Shown here piece by piece: positions 1 through 8,485 of a stretch of 64,000 nt of DNA. The stretch comes from Ilyomonas sp965219515 (GTDB taxonomy: Bacteria; Bacteroidota; Bacteroidia; Chitinophagales; Chitinophagaceae), in the NCBI GenBank assembly GCA_965219515.1, contig OZ244776.1, forward strand, positions 1,674,001-1,738,000, written 5' to 3'. The notes beneath the pieces are model-generated. The model had not been told where the DNA came from, did no database searches, and saw nothing but the letters and a program-made list of their open reading frames with translations. The position numbers and the translations under genes were made by a program. Every line of letters starts with the position of its first letter. The stretch's first letter is position 1.

Positions 1-252
1 TTTTCGTTCGACAATTTGAAGGCAGAAATTGGATATGAATTATTACCGGATTTTCAGGGAAAAGGAATAATGCAAGAAGCGACTTTAAAAGTAATAGACT
101 TCGGAATTCAACATATCGGACTAAATTCAATAGAAGCATATACTCATTCTGAAAATCAAAATTCAATAAGACTTTTGGAGAAATTTAATTTTAAAAAGAA
201 TGACACTTGTGAAGGAAATTTTATCATGTTCAAATTGATCTCTAAAGACTAA
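1..252 (+). CDS. GNAT-family N-acetyltransferase, C-terminal part (5' end outside window)
   Basis: The reading frame is open from base 1 to the stop at 250-252, giving about 83 residues of the C-terminal half of a GNAT domain. The acetyl-CoA binding loop is visible as ELLPDFQGKGIMQEA (a Q/GxGxG/A-type signature), followed by the helix and the NQNSIRLLEKFNFKK segment typical of RimJ/RimL-like acetyltransferases. A TTG at 16-18 lies in frame but the conserved strand before it means the true start is upstream of the window. Family assignment is firm; the acceptor substrate cannot be told. Confidence 0.85.
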   Translation, partial: FSFDNLKAEIGYELLPDFQGKGIMQEATLKVIDFGIQHIGLNSIEAYTHSENQNSIRLLEKFNFKKNDTCEGNFIMFKLISKD

Positions 253-280
253 GAAAAACAATGAACCGCTAACACGTAGT

Positions 281-374
281 TGCTGCCATAGCGGCTGGAC
301 GAATAAATGCCGAGCAGCAGAAATTCTGTTGAACTATATAGCAATATTTGGTCTGGCGTACCGTTATGGCCGCA
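281..374. repeat. Imperfect inverted repeat in the spacer after the GNAT gene
   Basis: TGCTGCCATAGCGG at 281-294 pairs with CCGTTATGGCCGCA at 361-374: 12 of 14 Watson-Crick pairs plus one G-T, around a 66-base loop. It sits in the 257-bp spacer between the GNAT stop and the convergent MFS gene. The arrangement (a CTAAC-containing start near 267, a stem, TTGAACTATA in the middle) resembles a dispersed intergenic repeat I recall from many Bacteroidota genomes next to single-gene units; that resemblance is from memory. No second copy was seen in this window. Confidence 0.45.
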
Positions 375-509
375 CCGGTAGAAAGCCCTGTTTGATATAA
401 TCAAAAGTTATTTTCAGAGAAACTGAAACAATCATCATTACCGTTATCTTTTTTGCGTTACACTTCTTATAATGATTGTTGTAATCACATATACAGTTTG
501 CAAAAAAAA

Positions 510-1850
510 TCAAATCATTAATAGCTCCTGGCTTTCCACTTCTTCTTTTTCCAATTCAGTTATTTGTTCTACATGCTTACTGATGTTTAAAAATCTTACA
601 ATAAACCAGGCTAACGCAAGTAAAACGGCAAACAGGCAAAAGGTAATCTGCCAGCTAAACGTTTCTTTCACAGGTCCGATGAGTGTGGCTCCCACCATGG
701 AACCAACCGCTCCGATGGTCATATAAAAGGTGAACTGGCTGGCCGAAACTATTTTTGAGCAACATTCCATCGCTACGGCATAAACCCCAATCTTTGCAAA
801 CGCATTTAACCACCTGTACGTAATAATAAATCCGTAAATGAAAGGGCTGCTTGTCCAGTATGGTTGTAAAGCGGCCAGCCCGGTGGTAATGAGAATAATG
901 AGAAGAAAATAAATACCGATCATGCGCTTTTTACCGAAGCGTTCAATCAGAAGCCCGCCTAAAAATATTCCTCCGATTCCTCCGATTAAATCAGCCGTTG
1001 CAAAAGCCCGTGAGTAGGAAACATTTGTCCATCCCGTAACCTTAATGGTAAAGAGTGGCAGTAAGGTTTCAAAATAGTTATAGGCACCCATTGAAACAAA
1101 CAGCAGGAGAGATACGAGCAGCGAATTTTTCAGGGAAAAAAGGTTATATAATGAGCTAAAGATGGCAGACCAACTCGTTATCTGCTTTCTTTTGGCTTCT
1201 GTTGAAATTGTACCCGATGTCCACGGAAACAGCTTTTCAACTTTTTGTTCCCGCAAACAAATGGGAACCAGCGTTATCAGTCCGATTACCGAAGCAAGTG
1301 TAATGGTTGCCACGGTGAAATTATACTTGTTCAACAACCAGCTACTGATTGCCAGTGAAATAGAACTGCCGATCATTCTTGCGCCTCCCATAAACGCGTT
1401 CGTACGGGCTTGCTCACTAACGGGAACAATGCCAACAGCCATCCCGTCTGTTGCGCCATCCTGAATGGCCCCAAACATAGAAACCAGGAAAGTACCTCCC
1501 ATTAATGCGTTCAGATTTGTTAATGGCTCCGGTATATAAGCCAATATGATCAGACTTGCCGCCAAACCTATCTGGGCAAAAATTACCCAGGGTCTTTTGC
1601 GGCCCATCGGCAGATATGTGTAACGGTCCATTAATGGCGCCACAATAAATTTAAATGTCCATGGCAATGAACAGGCAATAGCCACGCCCCCTATTTCGCC
1701 CGGCGTCTTGTTGTTCACAGCCATCCAGGCAGGAATGCCAACGAACAATAACCCCATCTGAAGTCCTTCGGCAAAATACAAAGCCGTAAAATTGAAATAC
1801 CGGAAGAAAGAACTTTCGGAAAGAGCTGGCAATTGCGTAGTGATCTTCAT
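510..1850 (-). CDS. MFS transporter, AmpG/PAT-like
   Basis: A 446-residue, strongly hydrophobic protein with about 12 predicted membrane segments. The first loop contains PLMDRYTYLPMGRKRPW, the DRxxxxxxGRR-type signature between TM2 and TM3 of the major facilitator superfamily, and the FAEGLQMGLLF segment near residue 27 resembles the AmpG/PAT (peptide-acetyl-CoA/muropeptide) branch. Length fits the family (400-450). It lies 183 bp downstream of the SusD gene on the same strand, so it may import the product released by the SusCD system through the inner membrane; the substrate is unknown. The spacer holds a hairpin (1918-1960) that could separate expression of the two parts. Confidence 0.8.
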   Translation of the reverse strand: MKITTQLPALSESSFFRYFNFTALYFAEGLQMGLLFVGIPAWMAVNNKTPGEIGGVAIACSLPWTFKFIVAPLMDRYTYLPMGRKRPWVIFAQIGLAASLIILAYIPEPLTNLNALMGGTFLVSMFGAIQDGATDGMAVGIVPVSEQARTNAFMGGARMIGSSISLAISSWLLNKYNFTVATITLASVIGLITLVPICLREQKVEKLFPWTSGTISTEAKRKQITSWSAIFSSLYNLFSLKNSLLVSLLLFVSMGAYNYFETLLPLFTIKVTGWTNVSYSRAFATADLIGGIGGIFLGGLLIERFGKKRMIGIYFLLIILITTGLAALQPYWTSSPFIYGFIITYRWLNAFAKIGVYAVAMECCSKIVSASQFTFYMTIGAVGSMVGATLIGPVKETFSWQITFCLFAVLLALAWFIVRFLNISKHVEQITELEKEEVESQELLMI

Positions 1851-1917
1851 TAAATGTGTTTGGGTAATTTATTGGTTGATGAAAAGCGCTGACTGAATGA
1901 TAACTACTATCTGTATT

Positions 1918-1960
1918 TTTCTTCGCAGCCTGAGACTATTACCTTTCGGCTGCAAAGAAA
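1918..1960 (-). other. Hairpin in the SusD-MFS spacer
   Basis: GGCTGCAAAGAAA (1948-1960) and TTTCTTCGCAGCC (1918-1930) form a 13-bp stem around a 17-base loop. In RNA made from the minus strand the single mismatch becomes a G-U pair, so the stem is continuous in the direction of the SusC-SusD-MFS operon. The bases after the stem are A-rich, not U-rich, so it does not look like a classical intrinsic terminator; an mRNA processing or stabilising element is an alternative. Confidence 0.5.
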
Positions 1961-2033
1961 TTGCCAAACGACCTAACAAGGTTTTCAAACCTGATTGGTG
2001 ATAGCGTATAAACGCTTTAATCAACATATACAT

Positions 2034-3467
2034 TTATTGAAAAATGGGAATTTTAGTAAATTGATCCGGCAGGGGCGTTGGCACGTTCGGATTCGTGTTT
2101 ACCTCATCCTGCGGGTAGATAAACCGTTGCGGTTTTTGCGTACCAGTGTAAAGTGGGATGGGCAACTGTACTACCGGCATTGCTTTCTCTAAGCGACGAT
2201 AATCGGTAAACGCTTCGTATTGCATGAGAAACACAAGGTAGCGTTGGCTGATTATCTCAAATAGCAATGCGGTTTGCGTAGTCGTTAACCGGGTTGGGTT
2301 GGCCAAACCGATTGGACTGAAATCGTCAAGTATATAAGCGTCATATTTTCGTCCCGTAGCTGAGATAATTTGCCCGTTGATATAACCCGTTGCAAGTCCG
2401 TCCCGAACAGTATTCAGTGCCGCAAGGCCTTTAGCAGCATCGCCCAGCCTGGCCTGCGCTTCGGCGATGATCAATTGATTCTCATAATACGTGAGAATGG
2501 GATGAGGCGAATTTGCTGTAAAAGCTCCGTCGGTAGTGTTCGGGTCTAAACTGCCTGTGGCCGTGATGCCTGCTTTGATATAATGATTGTAGAGTGCTGT
2601 TTCGTCCGTTTTGCTATTTGCAGATCCGATTCGGGATTGCAGCAGGATTGGCAGATAAGCACCTTCGAACCCGGTATCGCCTGCCCGGCTGACCCTAAAA
2701 AAATCATAGTTCTGGTTGACGTCAACGCCAAGGCTTGTACCATGCGGAATGAGCATATCGCCGGATGTGCTGCTGATGCCTGAAGTGCTACTTGCGACTG
2801 CCTGGGCGTACTCACCGGTGTGAAGGTACAGCCGCGCTTTCAGGGTATTGGCAGCCGCCTTCCATTTCGTTACGTCGCCTTTATACAAAAAATCCTGTGC
2901 GGAAAACGCCAGCCCGGTTGGGGCAGACAGATTTATAATAGCACTGTCTAATGTAGCCTGAAGCGCTGCATACACGTCTGTCTGTTTATCAAAAATGGGT
3001 GTAGGGTAAGTTGCTTCGTTAAAAGCCTGGCTGTACGGTACGTCGCCGTATAGGTCGGTTGCTTTGGCGATGACAAGGGCTTCCAGAACCTGACCAACGC
3101 CTTTTGTCCACTTATCGCCCAGAGCATCGGCTTTAATTTGAATAAGCCTTGCCTGGCTGGCGACCGGGTACAACGTTTTCCAACTGAAGCTTTGAGACGA
3201 AACAATGTATTGGGCAAAACCTAAATGCGCACGCGATAATCCATTCAACTCGCCAGCCCATATTGATGCAATACGCGCATCAGTATCTTCATGAAGCAGC
3301 GATACACCGAGAAACGTACCAGCCAGCAATGTGTTGATGTCCACGTTGGTAACCGCATTGGGGTTGCTCTGAATATCAGGTTCATCAAACACATGCCGGC
3401 AACTGCCCAGGAGATTGAAAGCCAGTAAGGCAATACATATTTTACAGGTAACTACTTGTTTCATCAT
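2034..3467 (-). CDS. SusD/RagB-family outer-membrane lipoprotein
   Basis: A 477-residue protein with a lipoprotein signal peptide (LLGSC, Cys23) and SusD-type features: the N-terminal DEPDIQSNPN segment, TPR-like helices with TKGVGQVLEALVIAKATDLYGDVPYSQAF, which is the hallmark of the family, and the C-terminal PDE-type aromatic region. It resembles the SusD-like group 2 (SusD_2) more than the classic starch SusD. SusD proteins form a surface lid on the SusC barrel and bind the ligand before uptake. It follows the SusC gene by 31 bp on the same strand. No glycoside hydrolase or regulator lies next to the pair, so the ligand cannot be predicted. Confidence 0.92.
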   Translation of the reverse strand: MMKQVVTCKICIALLAFNLLGSCRHVFDEPDIQSNPNAVTNVDINTLLAGTFLGVSLLHEDTDARIASIWAGELNGLSRAHLGFAQYIVSSQSFSWKTLYPVASQARLIQIKADALGDKWTKGVGQVLEALVIAKATDLYGDVPYSQAFNEATYPTPIFDKQTDVYAALQATLDSAIINLSAPTGLAFSAQDFLYKGDVTKWKAAANTLKARLYLHTGEYAQAVASSTSGISSTSGDMLIPHGTSLGVDVNQNYDFFRVSRAGDTGFEGAYLPILLQSRIGSANSKTDETALYNHYIKAGITATGSLDPNTTDGAFTANSPHPILTYYENQLIIAEAQARLGDAAKGLAALNTVRDGLATGYINGQIISATGRKYDAYILDDFSPIGLANPTRLTTTQTALLFEIISQRYLVFLMQYEAFTDYRRLEKAMPVVQLPIPLYTGTQKPQRFIYPQDEVNTNPNVPTPLPDQFTKIPIFQ

Positions 3468-3498
3468 TCGTTTTTATCTGTTTAATAGAACCGTTCTT

Positions 3499-6400
3499 TT
3501 AATAGGTAATGAGCACTGAAAAAAGTATGGATTTTGTGTTGGGATTGGTAAACCAATCCTGTCCTCTTGACAAGCCGGCGCCCGTAATGTTCACTTCAGG
3601 ATCAGTTCCTGTGTATTTCGTCCATAGCACCAGGTTTCTTCCGGTCAGGCTAAAGTCAATGTTGGAAAGGTGAGTAGCCCGCCTGACTTTAGGGCTTTGC
3701 AGGCTGTAGCTTACGGTTATTTCACGCAACCGGGACACGCTGGCATCTTCCACAAACTGTTTGTAAGATGCCGTATTTGATGCCGAGCCGCGGCCCTGCC
3801 ACCATGCCTGATTGATTGCAACCTGTCCGGCTCCAAAATCCTTAATTTGTCCCTGGAAGGATGTACCTGCTGCAATTGTGTTTCCGTTCACGTCTTTCAA
3901 TCCTCCTGCAGGTGCCACCACCGTATATCCCTGATCGCCATGAACCCCGAAACTATACAAGGAACCCCGCGTTCCATTAAAAAAATCGTTGCCCGCTACT
4001 CGGTCGAACAAGACATACAAAGACAAATTTTTGTAGGAAAAATTACTGCCCAAACCGCCCCGCCATTTTGGATTGGGGTTGCCGATGATTTCGTTGCTGA
4101 TACCGCCCTGCGGAAAACCGTTTTCATCCAAAAGATATTTTCCCGATTTGTCTTTTTGAAAATCGGTCGAGTAAAAAATACCAAACGGTTGCCCCGGTAT
4201 CAGCGAAGAATTTTGCATGTAGCTGTCTGGCAGAATATACACGGAAGCACCGGCCAGCGAGACAACCTCATTGCGGTTCGCAGAGAAATTGGCGGACAGG
4301 TTCCAACGAAAATTACCTTTCGGAAATACATCAGCACCGGCTTCCAGTTCAAGCCCCTTATTCGACAGTTTGGCCGCGTTGCTGTTGCGAATTGTGTATC
4401 CGGTTCCGCTCGGTACGTTCAGAGACAAAATAACATCCTTTGTTTTATTGGTATAAGCCGTTGCCGACACGCTGAACCGGTTCCTGAGAAAACGCAGGTC
4501 TATACCAAGTTCCGATTCCGTTTTGCGCTCCGGGCGCAGATGGTCGTTGCCCTCCGTGGTGCTACGAACATAACCGCCGCTGTACAATGCACTGGCCGAC
4601 GATAAGCCACGCGTAAATACATCTCCAAACACTGCCGGACCGAAAGTTGTAAAATTCAGGTATGGCTGCGGCTGAATGCCCACCTGCCCCCAGGTTAATC
4701 GAAGTTTGCCAAAGCTGATAACAGAATTGTTTTGCAGACCTTTTAACTTACTAAACTGCCAGGCCAAAGCTGCCGAGGGAAAGAAGAAACTGCTGCTGGC
4801 CTGATCACCAAAGGTAGAGGCGCTTTCATTCCGACCAGTCAAAGTAAGAAACAACATGTTATACGCCTGTATCTCCGCCTGCGCATAATATGCATACGTG
4901 CGAATCAGCGAGTTGTAGTTGCCCGCCGTCAGGTTTGAATTGAGCGCATTGGTAAGAATATCCGGGGCAGTTGGTACAATCAGGTTGGTAATCGCATCCT
5001 GCAGGGTGGCACGCCGGCGGCTATTGTAATTAACACCCAGTAATAGTGATCCATGAAAATCATTGCTGAATCTTTTATTGGCGGTAGCAAATACATCAGT
5101 ATTAAACTGCTTCTCTGTAATCCAGTTTTTCGACAGGTAGCCGTTCAACTGAAAAGCCGAATTGCGGGCAAATCGCTCCAGGCGATCATCGGTAAAATTA
5201 TCAATGCCTGTGCGTCCGGTAATATTCAGCCACGATACCGGCGTAATGTCAAGCTGCAGATCGCCTATCAGTCGGTCCACGTCGCTCGTATTACGGTTAT
5301 TATTGATGTTCCAGATCGGGTTTGAATAAATAGTGCTTAAATCTTTGCCCAGCGGATTGCGGTACGATACATGAGCATCGTTGAATATCTGACCCGCGGC
5401 ATTGGTGTAGGTGCCGGTATAATAGGCATTATCGAAATCGGGCGGAGTGCGCAGACTACCCAACATAACTCCGTCAACATTGTCACCTTCCTGAACACGG
5501 GATGAAGAAATTTTGGTATATCCCACGTTCGCTGATGCCCGTAACCAATCGGTAAACTGACTGGCTACATTTACCCTTACAGTATTGCGCTCATATTCGC
5601 TATAGGCTTTAATAACGCCATCCTGTTTCAGATTGCCATAGCTAATCAAAAAGTTTGACCGGCTGTTGCCGCCGCTGATGGCAATGGCATTATCAGTGAA
5701 ATGACCCGTTTGAAACGCATCTTTGGTATGGTCGTATGTCTCACGGGCGTTCTTACCACCATGAAGGTTATCTGCCGTGCCGGGCGCGATGGCATATCGC
5801 TTTGTGCCGTCGGGAAACGTAAGATAACCCTGATAGCCCGGCGCTACCGGATCGGTGATGTAGTTGTCTGAGCCACCCGTCCGGTCTGCAATCAGGTCGC
5901 CGAAAGTGTTTCTGTTACCCTGTAAGTAAAAACCACCCGACCCTTGCCCGTAGGTATTTTGCAAATGCGGCATTTTGTTCACACGGTCAAAAGAGACCGT
6001 AGATTTAAGGCTGATGTTGACTTTGCCATCGGTATTTTTTCCCTTTTTTGTCGTAATTATAATTACGCCGTTAGCGGCTCGCGTTCCCCATAAAGCTGCT
6101 GCAGAAGCCCCTTTCAGCACTTCCATACGTTCGATATCTTCAGGATTGATATCATTGATGCGCGATTGTTGTACAATGCCATTTCCCACCGCCGTACCGA
6201 TATTGTCGCTGGAGTTGCTAACCGGCATACCATCTACAATGAACAGCGGCTGAATGTTTCCGTTGATCGTGTTTTGCCCTCTTATCTGTATGTAGGCTCC
6301 CGCACCCGGATCTCCCCCGTTGCGGGTAATCAACACGCCGGACGCTTTGCCGCTTAAGCCGGTCAACAGGCTTGTTTCGCCTGTTTTGGCAATCGCTTTG

Positions 6401-6786
6401 CCTTGCACGGTGGTAACGGATGACGCAAATTTGTCACGCTCTGCCTTCATCCCTAACGCGGTGATAATAATTTCGTTTAACTGGTTAGCGCTGGTTTTAA
6501 ACTGAACATTAACCGTGGTTCGCCCGCCGATAACCTCCTCAATGGTTTGCATGCCTACCGCTGAAAAAACCAGGGTGGTAGCCGCAGAAGGCACAGATAT
6601 ACGGTAATTACCTTTTACATCTGTTATGGTGCCAATCGTTGTTCCTTTTACCAATACCGCAGCGCCTGAAAAAGCACCTGCTTCCTCTTCGGCGCTTACC
6701 GTACCGCTTACGCTACAATCCTGTGCACATAACCGAGGGGCATTTATGAATATAATCAATAAACCAAATAGTAGTGTTTTGTTCAT
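3499..6786 (-). CDS. SusC/RagA-family TonB-dependent outer-membrane transporter
   Basis: About 1095 residues from the ATG at 6784-6786, chosen because it starts a good signal peptide (MNKTLLFGLLIIFINAPRLCAQ); an open frame extends upstream to 6843 but adds a non-signal sequence. Order of domains: signal peptide, carboxypeptidase-like beta-sandwich (GTTIGTITDVKGNYRISVP, the typical CarbopepD_reg signature), plug domain (ASSVTTVQGKAI... IQIRGQNTI... DIERMEVLKGASAAALWG), and a long beta-barrel ending in an aromatic-rich strand. This is the canonical SusC/RagA layout. With the SusD lipoprotein it forms an energy-coupled importer for glycans or peptides. No sigma/anti-sigma pair is adjacent, so regulation is not visible. 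Confidence 0.95.
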   Translation of the reverse strand: MNKTLLFGLLIIFINAPRLCAQDCSVSGTVSAEEEAGAFSGAAVLVKGTTIGTITDVKGNYRISVPSAATTLVFSAVGMQTIEEVIGGRTTVNVQFKTSANQLNEIIITALGMKAERDKFASSVTTVQGKAIAKTGETSLLTGLSGKASGVLITRNGGDPGAGAYIQIRGQNTINGNIQPLFIVDGMPVSNSSDNIGTAVGNGIVQQSRINDINPEDIERMEVLKGASAAALWGTRAANGVIIITTKKGKNTDGKVNISLKSTVSFDRVNKMPHLQNTYGQGSGGFYLQGNRNTFGDLIADRTGGSDNYITDPVAPGYQGYLTFPDGTKRYAIAPGTADNLHGGKNARETYDHTKDAFQTGHFTDNAIAISGGNSRSNFLISYGNLKQDGVIKAYSEYERNTVRVNVASQFTDWLRASANVGYTKISSSRVQEGDNVDGVMLGSLRTPPDFDNAYYTGTYTNAAGQIFNDAHVSYRNPLGKDLSTIYSNPIWNINNNRNTSDVDRLIGDLQLDITPVSWLNITGRTGIDNFTDDRLERFARNSAFQLNGYLSKNWITEKQFNTDVFATANKRFSNDFHGSLLLGVNYNSRRRATLQDAITNLIVPTAPDILTNALNSNLTAGNYNSLIRTYAYYAQAEIQAYNMLFLTLTGRNESASTFGDQASSSFFFPSAALAWQFSKLKGLQNNSVISFGKLRLTWGQVGIQPQPYLNFTTFGPAVFGDVFTRGLSSASALYSGGYVRSTTEGNDHLRPERKTESELGIDLRFLRNRFSVSATAYTNKTKDVILSLNVPSGTGYTIRNSNAAKLSNKGLELEAGADVFPKGNFRWNLSANFSANRNEVVSLAGASVYILPDSYMQNSSLIPGQPFGIFYSTDFQKDKSGKYLLDENGFPQGGISNEIIGNPNPKWRGGLGSNFSYKNLSLYVLFDRVAGNDFFNGTRGSLYSFGVHGDQGYTVVAPAGGLKDVNGNTIAAGTSFQGQIKDFGAGQVAINQAWWQGRGSASNTASYKQFVEDASVSRLREITVSYSLQSPKVRRATHLSNIDFSLTGRNLVLWTKYTGTDPEVNITGAGLSRGQDWFTNPNTKSILFSVLITY

Positions 6787-7836
6787 ACGTTTAATTGTAA
6801 AATGTTGCATTCCGAAGGCCTTTAAATAAATTCGGACTTTCAATTATATTGTTTGGATAAAGCGATGTTTGGTGCTCTTCCAGATACATTGAGAAAGACT
6901 GACTGCACGAAAATTATTTAGATCCATTTAAATAAAGCGAAAGTATCTTTTCATGCCGGCTATCAATTTTGCAGTTCTTACCTGCTATAGGTTCAGGCAT
7001 CATCCGTCCCTAAACCTGAAATTAATGTAATAGGTATGAACCCATGTCCCGCAAAATGGCGCCCCCGAAAAGGTATAGATGAAAATCCGGTCGAACCGTC
7101 TGCCCGGCCTCTGATATTTTTGATGAATGCTGCACGGGTAGTGAAACTGACGCCAACAAGCAATAAATATCGCTATCTATCCTGAGGTAATACAAATTGT
7201 TTCGGTTTGGCCGCATGGTCGGTAAGTCGCCAGTGAATAACCGAACCAATTGACTCATTCTCCGCTTATGAGTATTGCTTCTTTGCGCAATTTATGTGTG
7301 TGTTCAGCTTGTGTTCGAAGGAGCGTAAAAGGTTTGATGTATAAATAGATAATTGGTAGGATACATCATGCAGTTCGAAATTGCTACCTCCGCTATCCAT
7401 CGCAAGTAGCGTTCGTTTGGCAGACATACCATTCCTTTTGCAACTTCAATTTTCCCCTTTCTTAATTTCTTCATTATTTCCATTCAATTTTTTCTGTCTT
7501 TTGCAGAAATATTTCATTTTTAGTTACATCAGCTCTACTATAATTCATTCCAGATGATTTTTAAGCGTTTTGTAATCCACGCTGCTATGCCTGGGTTATT
7601 CCATTCGGGACTTTTTCGTAATACTTTTAAATGAATTTTTTAGTAGATGGCAAGCGCTTTATCCGGCTTTCTTCGTTGCTTTATCTTTTGACATTAATCT
7701 GGTGTTTGAAGATTATCGATTTTACAAATATTGTACCTTAAGTTAAAAATTGATTATAACTTATTAAATTTAATTGAAAGAATTCCCCGCAACTTGCTGC
7801 CGGGTGGCTGTTTGTATTTTGTATGGTACTTATATC
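6787..7836. other. Non-coding stretch upstream of SusC
   Basis: About 1 kb with no ORF that I can support. Short open frames occur (for example minus strand 7022-7258, 7304-7483 and 7266-7427) but none shows a recognisable domain. It presumably contains the promoter of the SusC-SusD-MFS unit; I could not find a convincing TAnnTTTG -7 box close to the SusC start. Confidence 0.4.
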
Positions 7837-8140
7837 GTGAGCGTACAGATTTACAAGCGGTATAATGAAAGTTTATTATTGTATCATTTGGTTTGTTTGA
7901 CAAAAGATCAGAAAAGTGTTTTGTCTAAAGATGTTGAAAAGAGTTTGGCGGATGTGTGCAAAGATATTGAGCGCAGATTTGAGATACATTTTTGGGAGAT
8001 CGGGGGCAGATGATAATCATGTTCATTTTTTGATGCAAAGCATTCCGGTGATGTCTCCAAAAACGATAGTTCAAGTGGTTAAAAGTATTATTGCCAGAGA
8101 ACTTTTTGCTTTTTCCGGTACAGGTTATTTTATAAAATAA
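7837..8140 (+). pseudogene. IS200/IS605-family transposase (TnpA, Y1) remnant, frameshifted
   Basis: Starting at a GTG (7837) the frame reads NESLLLYHLVCLTKDQ and continues to EIHFWEIG, the N-terminal half of an IS200/IS605 TnpA. It then runs into a stop at 8011-8013. One base less in the G5 run at 8002-8006 restores the continuation DDNHVHFLMQSIP, which carries the HxH metal-binding motif, and then PKTIVQVVKSIIAREL. The expected segment before GYF (KKQLWGGEFW-type) is missing and the frame ends at SGTGYFIK, so the helix with the catalytic tyrosine is absent. The copy is therefore a decayed, inactive remnant, with both a frameshift and an internal/C-terminal deletion. Confidence 0.8.
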
Positions 8141-8188
8141 GCAGACTGCGGGAAAGAATTAAAATTTTCCCGTTGCTTACTAAGTTAA

Positions 8189-8228
8189 GCACTTACAAAA
8201 AAATCACAAATGATTTTTTTGTAAGTGC
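8189..8228. repeat. Perfect 18-bp hairpin downstream of the IS200 remnant
   Basis: GCACTTACAAAAAAATCA (8189-8206) is followed by CAAA and then its exact complement TGATTTTTTTGTAAGTGC (8211-8228). The arm carries a run of A/T next to the loop rather than after the stem, so it is not a textbook terminator. It lies about 50 bp after the IS200 remnant and could be the right-end hairpin of that element (IS200/IS605 transposases recognise subterminal hairpins) or a protein binding site. Confidence 0.55.
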
Positions 8229-8331
8229 GTTGGGTAATGCAGCTATCGACTTCATAAAGGTTTTGTTGCAGCAATAAGATTGAGGCAGAGAGAACAGACA
8301 CGCACAAGGGAAATAAGTATGATATATAACT

Positions 8332-8463
8332 CTAAAAAACACGCATTTCTAAATGAGTCTCATTTGACATCTGATTAAAATTTAAATCTAAATTATAGCG
8401 GTAATAATCCATATACCATTTGACAAATTTCGGAATTCCCTCATTTAGCAATATTTTATTATA
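8332..8463 (-). pseudogene. Severed 3' end of the nucleotide-sugar epimerase gene
   Basis: Reading the minus strand out of the IS630 element, with one TA target copy, the sequence continues the epimerase frame exactly: codon TAT is formed by the TA plus base 8461, followed by 42 sense codons starting NKILLNEGIPKFVKWYMDYY and a TAG stop at 8332-8334. EGIPKFVKWYxDYY is the expected C-terminal helix of UDP-glucuronate 4-epimerase-like proteins. Together with 9545-10516 this restores a 366-residue protein. It has no start of its own and is not expected to be translated. Confidence 0.9.
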
Positions 8464-8481
8464 AGTACCCTGTCAAAATTA
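8464..8481 (+). repeat. IS630 terminal inverted repeat, left
   Basis: AGTACCCTGTCAAAATTA, identical to the reverse complement of 9528-9545. It is preceded by the TA target copy at 8462-8463 and lies 4 bp outside the transposase stop codon. Confidence 0.95.
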
Positions 8482-8485
8482 TCTA

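Noticed and set aside
1921..1950. CTGAGA...ATTACC on the plus strand, resembling part of a TPP riboswitch
   Set aside because: The rest of the TPP core is missing and the strand is opposite to the flanking genes; explained by the hairpin at 1918-1960.
7022..7258. Minus-strand ORF of 78 codons upstream of SusC
   Set aside because: No domain, odd composition (many Ser, Arg and Pro) and TTG/ATG start without support; treated as spurious.
7266..7483. Two short minus-strand frames (59 and 53 codons), one beginning MSAKRTLLAMDSGGSNF
   Set aside because: The start is faintly like a BadF/ROK kinase N-terminus, but nothing after it fits, so a gene remnant cannot be supported.
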